This document shows positions 1 through 5,403 of a stretch of DNA of 6,443 nt, one piece after another; position 1 is the stretch's first letter, and every line of letters starts with the position of its first letter. Source of the stretch: Thermoplasmatota archaeon. Its GTDB lineage: Archaea; Thermoplasmatota; Thermoplasmata; RBG-16-68-12; JAJISG01. The stretch is taken from contig JAJISG010000278.1 of NCBI GenBank assembly GCA_022848835.1, forward strand, positions 1 through 6,443, read 5' to 3'. The notes below the pieces were generated by a model that did not search any database, was not told where the DNA came from, and worked only from the letters and a program-made list of their open reading frames with translations. The position numbers were made by a program, and so were the translations under genes.

Positions 1-417
1 ATCGTCGTGGAGATCAAGGATGGGAGCGGCCTCATCCACCGCTGCCCCCAGTGTAACAGGGTAATCCGCAAGGGCACATGCAGAGTCCATGGAGAGGTGC
101 AAGGAAAGCCGGATCTCAGGACAAAGGCGGTCATCGACGACGGTAGCGGGGCCCTCACAGCCATATTCAACAGGGAGCTGACAGAGGCCCTGCTTGAGAA
201 GGGGCTAGAGCAGTGCATGTCGGAGGCCAGAGAAGCCATGGACCAGGAGGTCATCAGGGATGCCTTGGGGGACCTTCTCATCGCTCAGCCCGTGGAGGCC
301 AGGGGAAACGTGACCAGCGATGATTACGGGCTGATGATGATAGCTCGATCGACTAAGGTTCTCCAGGTCGACATACAGCAGGAGGCCAAGGCACTGCTGG
401 AGAAGCTTGGGGTCTGA
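1..417 (+). CDS. Replication protein A (RPA), C-terminal part, zinc-finger type; 5' end outside window
   Basis: This is the last 138 codons of a single-stranded-DNA-binding replication protein A. The reading frame is open to base 1, so the N-terminal OB folds lie upstream of the window. The visible part begins with the end of an OB fold (DGSG), followed by a zinc finger C15-X2-C18-X8-C27-X2-H30 (numbered from base 1). A second DDGSG segment follows, then a helical stretch and a final beta-rich segment. This zinc finger embedded in an OB fold, followed by a DLR-K-V-DDG segment, is typical of euryarchaeal RPA as I remember the family. Such proteins coat single-stranded DNA during replication, repair and recombination. 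The gene ends 4 nt before the start of an RPA-associated protein gene, the usual two-gene arrangement in Euryarchaeota. Which RPA paralogue it is cannot be decided from this fragment. Family assignment is firm. Confidence 0.88.
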   Translation: MVVEIKDGSGLIHRCPQCNRVIRKGTCRVHGEVQGKPDLRTKAVIDDGSGALTAIFNRELTEALLEKGLEQCMSEAREAMDQEVIRDALGDLLIAQPVEARGNVTSDDYGLMMIARSTKVLQVDIQQEAKALLEKLGV

Positions 418-421
418 TCCG

Positions 422-1270
422 ATGATTCGAGAGGCTGCCTGGAGGATTTTTGCCGGAGAGTACACGGACTCTAACCTGGAACATGGCTCGGAGGGCGAAC
501 GCGCCCCTAGCTACGTGATCACTCCCCTGGGAGCCAAGGTAAATCGCCTCTTTCTGGTGGGCGTCGTTACCGACGTCGAAGACATGGGAAGCGAGACACA
601 GCCGATGTGGAGGGCGCGCCTCTCAGACCCGACCGGTATCTTCCACGTCTATGCGGGACAGTATCAACCAGAGGCCTCCGCCGCCCTCTCCCAGATCAAG
701 CCCCCCGCCTTCTGTGCTATCATGGGGAAGGCCAGGACCTACTCCCCCGAGGACGGGGTGGTCTACACCTCCGTGAGACCCGAGATGATCAAGCTGGTCG
801 ACGCGAAGCTGAGGGACTACTGGATACTGGACTGTGCCAAGGATATGAAGAGAAGAATCGAGGCGCTGGAGGAGGCTCAGCATATGAACCCTGCCACCGT
901 TGACGGTCTCATTGCTCTGGGCCACAGGAAGAGCCTTGCGGAAGGCATCGTCCTCTCCCTGCAACACTACGGGAGAGTGGACATCGGTAGGTACAGGGAG
1001 ATGCTCACCGACGCGACCAAGTACCTCCTCCCAGAGTACCACGAGAGGTTGGAGGGATCGGAGGAGAGTGAGGACAATGAGGAGGAGCAGCTGGTGCTCG
1101 AGATTGTCTCCACCCTAGACACCGATGGGAAGGGCGCTTCATGGGATGAGATCGTCGGCTCAGCGAAGAAGAAGGGGCTGAGCAAGGAGAAGCTGGAGGA
1201 GGTCACTAATCACCTCTTGGATAAGGGCCTCCTCTATGAACCGATCCTCGGGAAGATTCGGCGCATCTGA
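422..1270 (+). CDS. RPA-associated protein (COG3390 family) with C-terminal winged-helix-like domain
   Basis: This 282-residue protein is the partner usually encoded beside euryarchaeal RPA (RPAP/RpaB-like). Family hallmarks are the start MIREAAWRIFAGEY, the stretch from APSY (residues 29-32) through VNRLFLVGVV, DPTGIFHVYAGQYQPEA, GKARTY and VYTSVRPE. Together these form one OB fold over roughly residues 28-125. A helical region follows (about 130-207), then an acidic linker (about 211-223, rich in E, D and S). Residues from about 224 to 282 look like a winged helix ending in LLYEPILGKIRRI. The ATG at 422 is chosen because the family starts near there, but an in-frame TTG at 407, overlapping the upstream gene, has a GGAG four bases before it and cannot be excluded. 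A GGGGT at 409-413 could serve the ATG. Function is inferred: binding or stabilising RPA on single-stranded DNA. The winged helix recalls the RPA32 C-terminal domain and the archaeal MCM C-terminus. Confidence 0.88.
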   Translation: MIREAAWRIFAGEYTDSNLEHGSEGERAPSYVITPLGAKVNRLFLVGVVTDVEDMGSETQPMWRARLSDPTGIFHVYAGQYQPEASAALSQIKPPAFCAIMGKARTYSPEDGVVYTSVRPEMIKLVDAKLRDYWILDCAKDMKRRIEALEEAQHMNPATVDGLIALGHRKSLAEGIVLSLQHYGRVDIGRYREMLTDATKYLLPEYHERLEGSEESEDNEEEQLVLEIVSTLDTDGKGASWDEIVGSAKKKGLSKEKLEEVTNHLLDKGLLYEPILGKIRRI

Positions 1271-1313
1271 ACCTATTGCCATCAACGGATAGGAACCCCC
1301 TTAGGACGACCGC

Positions 1314-1335
1314 GAACGCTTCAGGGAATGCGTTC
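1314..1335. repeat. Inverted repeat upstream of the purC promoter
   Basis: GAACGC (1314-1319) and GCGTTC (1330-1335) are perfect 6-bp inverted arms with a 10-nt spacer. The repeat lies about 16 bp upstream of the TATA-like box of purC and about 45 bp after the stop of the RPA-associated gene. It could be a regulator site or a hairpin at the 3' end of the upstream transcript. No T-rich tract follows, so a terminator is the weaker reading. An arm pair of this size can arise by chance. Confidence 0.3.
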
Positions 1336-1343
1336 CGCCGACC

Positions 1344-1357
1344 AAAATCCCTTTATC
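1344..1357 (+). promoter_or_regulatory. Putative archaeal BRE/TATA promoter of purC, leaderless
   Basis: An A-rich AAAAT (1344-1348, possible BRE) precedes the TATA-like CTTTATC at 1351-1357. The TTTATC centre is about 25 bp before the ATG at 1379, the normal distance from an archaeal TATA box to the transcription start. Transcription would therefore start at or within a few bases of the start codon. The pyrimidine-rich sequence just before the ATG (CTCTTTCGCCCACC) contains no Shine-Dalgarno motif, which fits a leaderless mRNA. Confidence 0.55.
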
Positions 1358-1378
1358 AGCCCAACTCTTTCGCCCACC

Positions 1379-2281
1379 ATGAAGCTCCTCCGAAAGGGAA
1401 AGGTCAAGGAGGTCTACGAGGTCGGTGGCAAAGAGCTCGAATTTCTCTTCACCGACAACATATCGGTCTTCGACAAGATCATCCCCTCCCAGATTTCCCA
1501 CAAGGGCGAGACACTGTGTCGAACTAGTGCCTTCTGGTTCGGAGCCGCCGCCTCCATGGGCATCAACAACCACTTCGTCGAAGTCCTCGAGGGCAACAGG
1601 ATGCGAGTGAAGAGGGTGGAGGTAATCCACGACTACTCCAAGATCACATCCAAGACCAGAAGCTACCTCATACCAATGGAGTGGGTCGCCAGGTACTACG
1701 TTGCTGGTTCCCTCTACGATCGCCTGAAGGAAGGAGATATCCGCCCGGAAGAGGTGGGCTTCCCATCTGGGCATCAGGTGGAGTATGGGGAGAACCTGCC
1801 GGAACCCTATCTGGAGGTTACAACCAAGCTGGAGAAGGTGGACCGGCTGCTATCGAGGGAGGAGGGTCTAGACATCTCCGGGCTGACGGGTCAGGAGTTC
1901 GATGAGATCTGGGAGACCGTCCTCAAGCTAGACGAGAGAATCGAGAGAGAGGTACGGAGGCGGGGTCTGGTCCACGTAGATGGCAAGAAGGAGTTTGCCA
2001 TGGATGGAGAGAGATCCGTGATGGTGGTGGACACCTTCGGCACTGCGGATGAGGACAGGTTCTGGGACAGGGATCAGTTTGAGATGGGCAGGTTCGTCGA
2101 GCTCAGCAAGGAGTTTGTCCGACAGCACTACAGGAACACTGGCTACTTTGGCGAACTCTACGAGGCTCGCCGTCTGGGAGAGGAGGAGCCAGACATACCA
2201 TCGCTGCCCCAGGATATGGTCAGGCAGGTCAGCGACCTCTATGTGAGCCTATTCCAGAGGATAACGGGTCTCGAATTCTGA
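1379..2281 (+). CDS. purC: Phosphoribosylaminoimidazole-succinocarboxamide synthase (SAICAR synthase)
   Basis: PurC joins L-aspartate to carboxyaminoimidazole ribonucleotide (CAIR) using ATP, giving SAICAR in purine synthesis; it is cytosolic. The 300-residue protein shows the N-terminal nucleotide loop RKGKVKEVYEV (5-15), SVFDKIIPSQISHKGE (29-44), and the signature segment LIPMEWVARYYVAGS (97-111), which matches the first SAICAR synthase signature except for Ala104. Further on are TTKLEKVDR (148-156), VDGKKEF (200-206, second signature region) and DTFGTADEDRFW (218-229), where bacterial enzymes usually have DE-x-x-TPDSSRFW; archaeal members often vary here. It is longer than E. coli PurC (237 residues). 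The ATG at 1379 is preferred to an in-frame ATG at 1328: homology begins there, the TATA box is placed for it, and the earlier start would put the promoter inside the coding sequence. No other purine gene is adjacent, so it is probably transcribed alone. Confidence 0.95.
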   Translation: MKLLRKGKVKEVYEVGGKELEFLFTDNISVFDKIIPSQISHKGETLCRTSAFWFGAAASMGINNHFVEVLEGNRMRVKRVEVIHDYSKITSKTRSYLIPMEWVARYYVAGSLYDRLKEGDIRPEEVGFPSGHQVEYGENLPEPYLEVTTKLEKVDRLLSREEGLDISGLTGQEFDEIWETVLKLDERIEREVRRRGLVHVDGKKEFAMDGERSVMVVDTFGTADEDRFWDRDQFEMGRFVELSKEFVRQHYRNTGYFGELYEARRLGEEEPDIPSLPQDMVRQVSDLYVSLFQRITGLEF

Positions 2282-2302
2282 CCGAATAGTTGTTATCCGG
2301 TC
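2280..2302 (+). terminator. Stem-loop at the purC stop codon, possible 3'-end structure
   Basis: GACCGAATA (2280-2288) can pair with TATCCGGTC (2294-2302) across a 5-nt loop, giving nine positions with one A-C mismatch. The stem begins inside the purC stop codon. It is followed by TTCCC rather than a long T tract, so it is not a classical intrinsic terminator; it may protect or define the 3' end of the purC mRNA. Archaeal termination generally depends on T-rich tracts, so the terminator reading is tentative. Confidence 0.35.
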
Positions 2303-2387
2303 TTCCCAGCGCGTCCCTATTGGAGGTTCGCAGCAGGTCCGGTGGAGGCCGTGTCCATCAGAAATCGGCAATCAGTTATCCCCAGCG
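2292..2387 (+). repeat. Pair of split direct repeats in the purC-ilvE gap
   Basis: GTTATCC followed by CCCAGCG occurs twice. In the first copy (2292-2298 and 2305-2311) the two words are separated by six bases; in the second (2375-2387) they overlap by one base. The copies are about 80 bp apart in a non-coding region of 165 nt. The rest of the gap shows no gene or RNA that I recognise. A duplicated regulatory element or a small deletion/duplication history are both possible, as is chance. Confidence 0.3.
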
Positions 2388-2388
2388 G

Positions 2389-2424
2389 AAAGGGGTTGTG
2401 GGTCTTTTAATACGAGAACCCTTT
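2389..2424. repeat. Inverted repeat flanking the ilvE TATA-like box
   Basis: AAAGGGGTT (2389-2397) and AACCCTTT (2417-2424) are inverted complements apart from one extra G in the left arm. The 19-nt interval contains the TATA-like TTTTAATA. A palindrome placed symmetrically around a TATA box is a plausible operator, where a bound regulator would block or recruit TBP/TFB. No regulator is encoded nearby. The assignment rests on symmetry and position only. Confidence 0.35.
2404..2412 (+). promoter_or_regulatory. Putative TATA box of the ilvE-sucC-sucD transcript
   Basis: CTTTTAATA is the most TATA-like word in the 165-nt gap. Transcription would start near 2434, leaving a 5' leader of about 12 nt that just includes the GGGAGGG ribosome binding site at 2434-2440. 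A second AT-rich word, TTTACCATA at 2422-2430, shares CCCTTTA with the purC promoter and would give a leaderless start near 2447-2453. The two readings cannot be separated by sequence alone. Confidence 0.45.
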
Positions 2425-2433
2425 ACCATATCA

Positions 2434-2440
2434 GGGAGGG
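2434..2440 (+). promoter_or_regulatory. Ribosome binding site of ilvE
   Basis: GGGAGGG ends six bases before the ATG at 2447. This spacing supports 2447 as the start over the second ATG two codons later (2453). Confidence 0.6.
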
Positions 2441-2446
2441 CAGCGG

Positions 2447-3334
2447 ATGGAGATGCTGGCCTACGTAAACGGCGAATTTTTACCAGAGAGTGATGCCAAG
2501 ATTTCAATATTCAACCACGGCTTTCTGTACGGAGATGGCATCTTCGAGGGGATCAGAGCCTACAGCGGGAGAATCTTCAAGCTGGACCTGCACCTTCAGA
2601 GGCTCTACAACTCCGCCGACGCCATCCACCTCGAGATCCCCCATACGAGGGACAAGATGCGGGAACTTATCCTCCGACTCTGCCAACGGAACAACATTGA
2701 GGACGGCTACATCCGTCCCATCGTGAGTCGAGGCGCGGGGGACCTGGGCCTCGACCCCAGGAGATGTCTCGAAGGCCCTACCGTCGTCATCATAGCCAGG
2801 CCTTTCGATCTCCTCTACGGAGACAAGTACGAGAAGGGGCTGAAACTCGTGACCACATCCCATCGCAGGGTCCCATCCCAGTGTGTCAGCCCCAACATCA
2901 AGTCGCTCAACTACCTCAATAACATCCTCGCCAAGATTGAGGCGAATATGCGGGGGGCGGACGAGGGCCTCATGCTGGACCTCAATGGCTTCGTCTGTGA
3001 GGCCACGGCCGACAACTTCTTCATCGTGAGGAACGGGATGGTGGTGACCCCTCCCAGGGTCACGAACCTCCAGGGAATCACCCGCGAGACCGTCCTTGAG
3101 ATTGCAGAGGAGATGGGCTTGGAGACACGGGAGGAGTTCTTCAGTCTCTACGACGTGTATGGAGCCGATGAAGCCTTCATTACGGGCACTGCCGCCGAGA
3201 TAGGTCCTGTGGTCGACGTGGATGAGCGGATAATCGGCGACGGGAATCCCGGGAAGGTGACCAGGGAGATTATGGGGAGGTTCCGGGATCTGGTGAGGAC
3301 CACTGGGACCCCGATACAGGAGAAGAGGCTTTAA
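2447..3334 (+). CDS. ilvE: Branched-chain amino acid aminotransferase (class IV PLP enzyme)
   Basis: This 295-residue protein is a fold-type IV, pyridoxal-phosphate-dependent aminotransferase. It most likely interconverts valine, leucine and isoleucine with their 2-oxo acids using 2-oxoglutarate/glutamate. Visible landmarks are YVNGEFLPESDAKISIFNHGFLYGDGIFEGIRAY in pieces over residues 6-39, RPIVSRGAGDLGLDP (90-104), the presumed PLP-binding Lys152 in IKSLNYLNN, the glutamate Glu185 in CEATADNFF, and TGTAAEIGPV (246-255). Lys152 and Glu185 correspond by motif and spacing to the lysine and glutamate of E. coli IlvE. Length is normal for archaeal IlvE. The fold also includes D-amino-acid aminotransferase and aminodeoxychorismate lyase; the overall motif set favours IlvE, but substrate is inferred. 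The gene is 32 nt ahead of sucC and probably shares its transcript. The start at 2447 is supported by GGGAGGG six bases upstream. Confidence 0.9.
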   Translation: MEMLAYVNGEFLPESDAKISIFNHGFLYGDGIFEGIRAYSGRIFKLDLHLQRLYNSADAIHLEIPHTRDKMRELILRLCQRNNIEDGYIRPIVSRGAGDLGLDPRRCLEGPTVVIIARPFDLLYGDKYEKGLKLVTTSHRRVPSQCVSPNIKSLNYLNNILAKIEANMRGADEGLMLDLNGFVCEATADNFFIVRNGMVVTPPRVTNLQGITRETVLEIAEEMGLETREEFFSLYDVYGADEAFITGTAAEIGPVVDVDERIIGDGNPGKVTREIMGRFRDLVRTTGTPIQEKRL

Positions 3335-3356
3335 GGCAGCCCCCTTGATGGTCGCC

Positions 3357-3363
3357 GGGAGGG
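3357..3363 (+). promoter_or_regulatory. Ribosome binding site of sucC, close to a TTG start
   Basis: GGGAGGG ends three bases before the TTG at 3367, shorter than usual. An in-frame TGA at 3346-3348 leaves TTG 3367 as the only possible start before the conserved N-terminus, so this site decides the start despite the tight spacing. A weak TATA-like CTTTAAG overlaps the ilvE stop at 3329-3335 and might give sucC an additional internal promoter. Confidence 0.55.
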
Positions 3364-3366
3364 ACT

Positions 3367-4470
3367 TTGAAGTTCTACGAGTATAGGGCCAAGGAGGTCT
3401 TTCAGCGGTACGGCATCCCCGTTCCGAAGGGGCTCCTAGTAGTCTCATCAGAGGAGGTTGTGTCACCCCCCCTCCCAGCTGCAGTCAAGGCGCAGGTCCT
3501 CGTCGGCGGGAGGATGAAGGCCGGCGGGATTGCGTTCGCGGAAAGCTTGAAAGAGGCCCGCAGAGCCACCTCCAGGATCCTGGGAATGGAGATCGGCGGT
3601 TACGGGGTCAAGAAGGTCCTCCTAGAGGAGAGGTTGGAGATAGAGAGGGAGCTCTACCTGAGCATGACATTGGACAGGAGCGCGAGGACCGCCCTCCTCA
3701 TGGCATCTCCTGACGGCGGCATCGACATAGAACAGGTGCCTGGGGAGCGTATCTTCAGGTCCCCCATCCCGCCGCTAGTGGGGATCCAGCCCTACATTCT
3801 CCGCGGCCTGAAGGAGGCAATGGGCCTCCCGAAGGAGCTGGGCAGATCCCTGTCGGCTATTGCAGAGGCCCTCTATCGACTATTCAAAGGCGAGGATGCA
3901 GAGCTCGTCGAGATAAACCCACTGGTGGTCACCCGCGGGGGCGGGCTCGTGGCTGGGGACGCCAAGCTCATCCTAGAGGATAATGCCCTCTATCGCCACC
4001 CTGAATACCAGGGGATGGAGCAGGATCTTACTGTCCTGGAGAGGGAGGCCAACCAGAAGGGGATAGCCTTCATCGAGCTTGGAGGGAATATCGGTGTCAT
4101 AGCCAACGGCGCGGGCCTCACCATGGCGACCATGGACGCTCTGCACGTCCATGGCGGGAGACCTGGGGTCTTTCTCGATCTTGGAGGGACGGACGACCCT
4201 GAGACGGTGAAAGAGGCCTTCCTCCTAATGATGAAAGCCAGACCCAGGGTCATCTTACTGAACATCTTTGGCGGCATTACGAAGTGTGATACCGTGGCCC
4301 TAGGCGTCCAGGAGGCCTCCGAGGTCGCCGGAGCTGAGATACCCATCATAGTGCGCATCAGGGGAGTAAACGAGGAGAGGGCCCGGGAGATACTCAGGGA
4401 GGCGGGCATGACTGCAGTCCTCGATATGGGAGAGGCCGCCAAGGCTGCGGTCCAGCAGGCGGGTGAGTAA
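3367..4470 (+). CDS. sucC: Succinyl-CoA synthetase, beta subunit (ADP- or GDP-forming)
   Basis: SucC is the nucleotide-binding subunit of succinate-CoA ligase, which converts succinyl-CoA, nucleoside diphosphate and phosphate to succinate, CoA and triphosphate in the citric acid cycle. The 367-residue protein has the ATP-grasp domain at the N-terminus: [22 protein letters not shown] (in pieces, 1-22), [16 protein letters not shown] (40-55), VEINPLVV (181-188) and [13 protein letters not shown] (198-210). Asn184 and Asp198 match the Mg-binding pair of E. coli SucC, with the same 14-residue spacing. The C-terminal CoA-ligase domain shows [19 protein letters not shown] (239-257) and [10 protein letters not shown] (299-308). 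It is a little shorter than E. coli SucC (388). Met50 replaces the usual glycine of the GGRGKAGG loop. Start is TTG; no other in-frame start is available. sucD follows with a one-base gap. Nucleotide preference (ADP or GDP) cannot be read from the sequence. Confidence 0.95.
   Translation: MKFYEYRAKEVFQRYGIPVPKGLLVVSSEEVVSPPLPAAVKAQVLVGGRMKAGGIAFAESLKEARRATSRILGMEIGGYGVKKVLLEERLEIERELYLSMTLDRSARTALLMASPDGGIDIEQVPGERIFRSPIPPLVGIQPYILRGLKEAMGLPKELGRSLSAIAEALYRLFKGEDAELVEINPLVVTRGGGLVAGDAKLILEDNALYRHPEYQGMEQDLTVLEREANQKGIAFIELGGNIGVIANGAGLTMATMDALHVHGGRPGVFLDLGGTDDPETVKEAFLLMMKARPRVILLNIFGGITKCDTVALGVQEASEVAGAEIPIIVRIRGVNEERAREILREAGMTAVLDMGEAAKAAVQQAGE
4462..4466 (+). promoter_or_regulatory. Ribosome binding site of sucD inside the end of sucC
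   Basis: GGTGA complements the archaeal 16S rRNA 3' end and lies five bases before ATG 4472. The GTG inside this motif (4463) is an alternative in-frame start three codons earlier, but it has no clear site of its own. This favours 4472. Confidence 0.6.
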
Positions 4471-4471
4471 G

Positions 4472-5335
4472 ATGGCGGTTCTCCTGGAAGAGGGATCGAA
4501 TGTAGTCGTTCAGGGAATCACGGGCCATCAGGGCAGATTCCATACCAAGGCCTGCCTAGATTACGGGACGAGGATAGTGGCCGGGGTCACGCCAGGCCGC
4601 GAAGGCGAGAAGGTCCATGGCGTCCCAGTGTACGATACCGTCGCAGAAGCGGTGGAGAATGGAGAGGCCGATACGTCCTTCTTTCTGGTTCCGGCACCCT
4701 TTGCGAAGGATGCGGCGATAGAGGCCATCGAGGCCGGTATCCGCCTTCTCGTCCTCATCACAGAGCGGATTCCATTCCATGATGCCTTGGACATCGTATC
4801 CTACGCGAGGTTCCGAGGAACGAGGGTGATTGGTCCCAACTGTCCGGGCATCATTTCCCCTGGGAAGTCCAAGGTCGGCATCATGCCGGGGCACATCTTT
4901 AGACGGGGCAGGGTCGGAGTGATCTCCCGATCGGGCACCCTGACCTACGAAATCGTCAATGCCATCACTGAGAGCGGGGAGGGGCAGAGCACCTGCATGG
5001 GCATCGGGGGCGACGCCATCATCGGCACCAACTTCGTCGAGGCCCTTAGACTATTCCAGGAGGATTCGGAGACGGAGAGAATCGTCCTGGTGGGAGAGAT
5101 TGGGGGAACCGCTGAGGAGGAGGCGGCAGACTACATCGAGAGGGAGGTTACTACCCCAGTCGTCGCCTACGTAGCGGGGCAGACCGCCCCTCCTGGACGA
5201 CGGATGGGGCATGCGGGCGCGATCATCAGCCGCGGGAGGGGAACTGCCAAGAGCAAGATAGCGGCCTTTAAGGAGGCGGGGGTTTCAGTGGCCGCACTGC
5301 CGTCAGAGATACCCACCCTCCTTTCCAGTCTCTGA
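4472..5335 (+). CDS. sucD: Succinyl-CoA synthetase, alpha subunit
   Basis: SucD binds CoA and carries the histidine that is phosphorylated during the succinyl-CoA synthetase reaction; it works as a complex with SucC in the cytosol. The 287-residue protein shows the CoA-binding Rossmann start [16 protein letters not shown] (11-26), [10 protein letters not shown] (36-45), [12 protein letters not shown] (121-132, with Cys123), [10 protein letters not shown] (151-160), [12 protein letters not shown] (177-188), [12 protein letters not shown] (208-219) and the active-site MGHAGAII (245-252) with His247 as phosphohistidine. Length and motif spacing match E. coli SucD. Beginning at ATG 4472 leaves one base between the sucC stop and this start and gives the usual family N-terminus MAVL. 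A GTG at 4463 would add three residues and overlap sucC by 8 bp. The near-overlap suggests coupled translation at equal amounts. Confidence 0.96.
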   Translation: MAVLLEEGSNVVVQGITGHQGRFHTKACLDYGTRIVAGVTPGREGEKVHGVPVYDTVAEAVENGEADTSFFLVPAPFAKDAAIEAIEAGIRLLVLITERIPFHDALDIVSYARFRGTRVIGPNCPGIISPGKSKVGIMPGHIFRRGRVGVISRSGTLTYEIVNAITESGEGQSTCMGIGGDAIIGTNFVEALRLFQEDSETERIVLVGEIGGTAEEEAADYIEREVTTPVVAYVAGQTAPPGRRMGHAGAIISRGRGTAKSKIAAFKEAGVSVAALPSEIPTLLSSL

Positions 5336-5340
5336 AACGC

Positions 5341-5351
5341 CATTTCTCTCT
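5341..5351 (+). terminator. Pyrimidine-rich tract after sucD, weak terminator candidate
   Basis: CATTTCTCTCT starts 6 nt after the sucD stop and has no adjacent hairpin. Archaeal RNA polymerase often stops at T-rich tracts, but this one is interrupted by C, so support is weak. Its position between sucD and the topA promoter fits the end of the ilvE-sucC-sucD transcript. Confidence 0.25.
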
Positions 5352-5372
5352 CGCAAGGTAGCTCGACAACGA

Positions 5373-5380
5373 TTATATAA
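5373..5380 (+). promoter_or_regulatory. TATA box of topA
   Basis: TTATATAA is the best TATA box in the window. Its centre is about 27 bp before the TTG at 5404, so transcription would begin at or within a few bases of that codon. An upstream in-frame GTG at 5383 would lie before the expected transcription start. Any 5' leader would be too short for a normal Shine-Dalgarno; the nearby AAAAGGG (5395-5401) is only two bases from the TTG. Confidence 0.65.
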
Positions 5381-5403
5381 CAGTGGTTTCATCGAAAAGG
5401 GCA

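Noticed and set aside
1301..1774. A 157-codon open frame on the minus strand over the start of purC.
   Set aside because: It covers the purC promoter and conserved N-terminus and shows no recognisable domain; best explained as a shadow frame.
2380..2395. A small hairpin, CCCC (2380-2383) with GGGG (2392-2395).
   Set aside because: Only four pairs with an 8-nt loop; the longer pairing of the same G tract with AACCCTTT at 2417-2424 is more notable.
2282..2446. A possible tRNA or small RNA in the purC-ilvE gap (GGTTCG at 2327-2332 recalls a T-arm).
   Set aside because: No acceptor stem, anticodon arm or CCA-proximal pairing could be formed around it, and no box C/D pair was evident.
2290..2493. 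A 67-codon TTG-started frame in the purC-ilvE gap running into ilvE.
   Set aside because: It overlaps the ilvE start in another frame, has no ribosome binding site and contains the promoter elements; no sign of protein-like conservation.
2504..3466. A 320-codon open frame on the minus strand opposite ilvE and the beginning of sucC.
   Set aside because: It lies opposite a gene with clear catalytic motifs, its translation matches no family I know, and long antisense frames are common in G+C-rich DNA with RNY-type codons.
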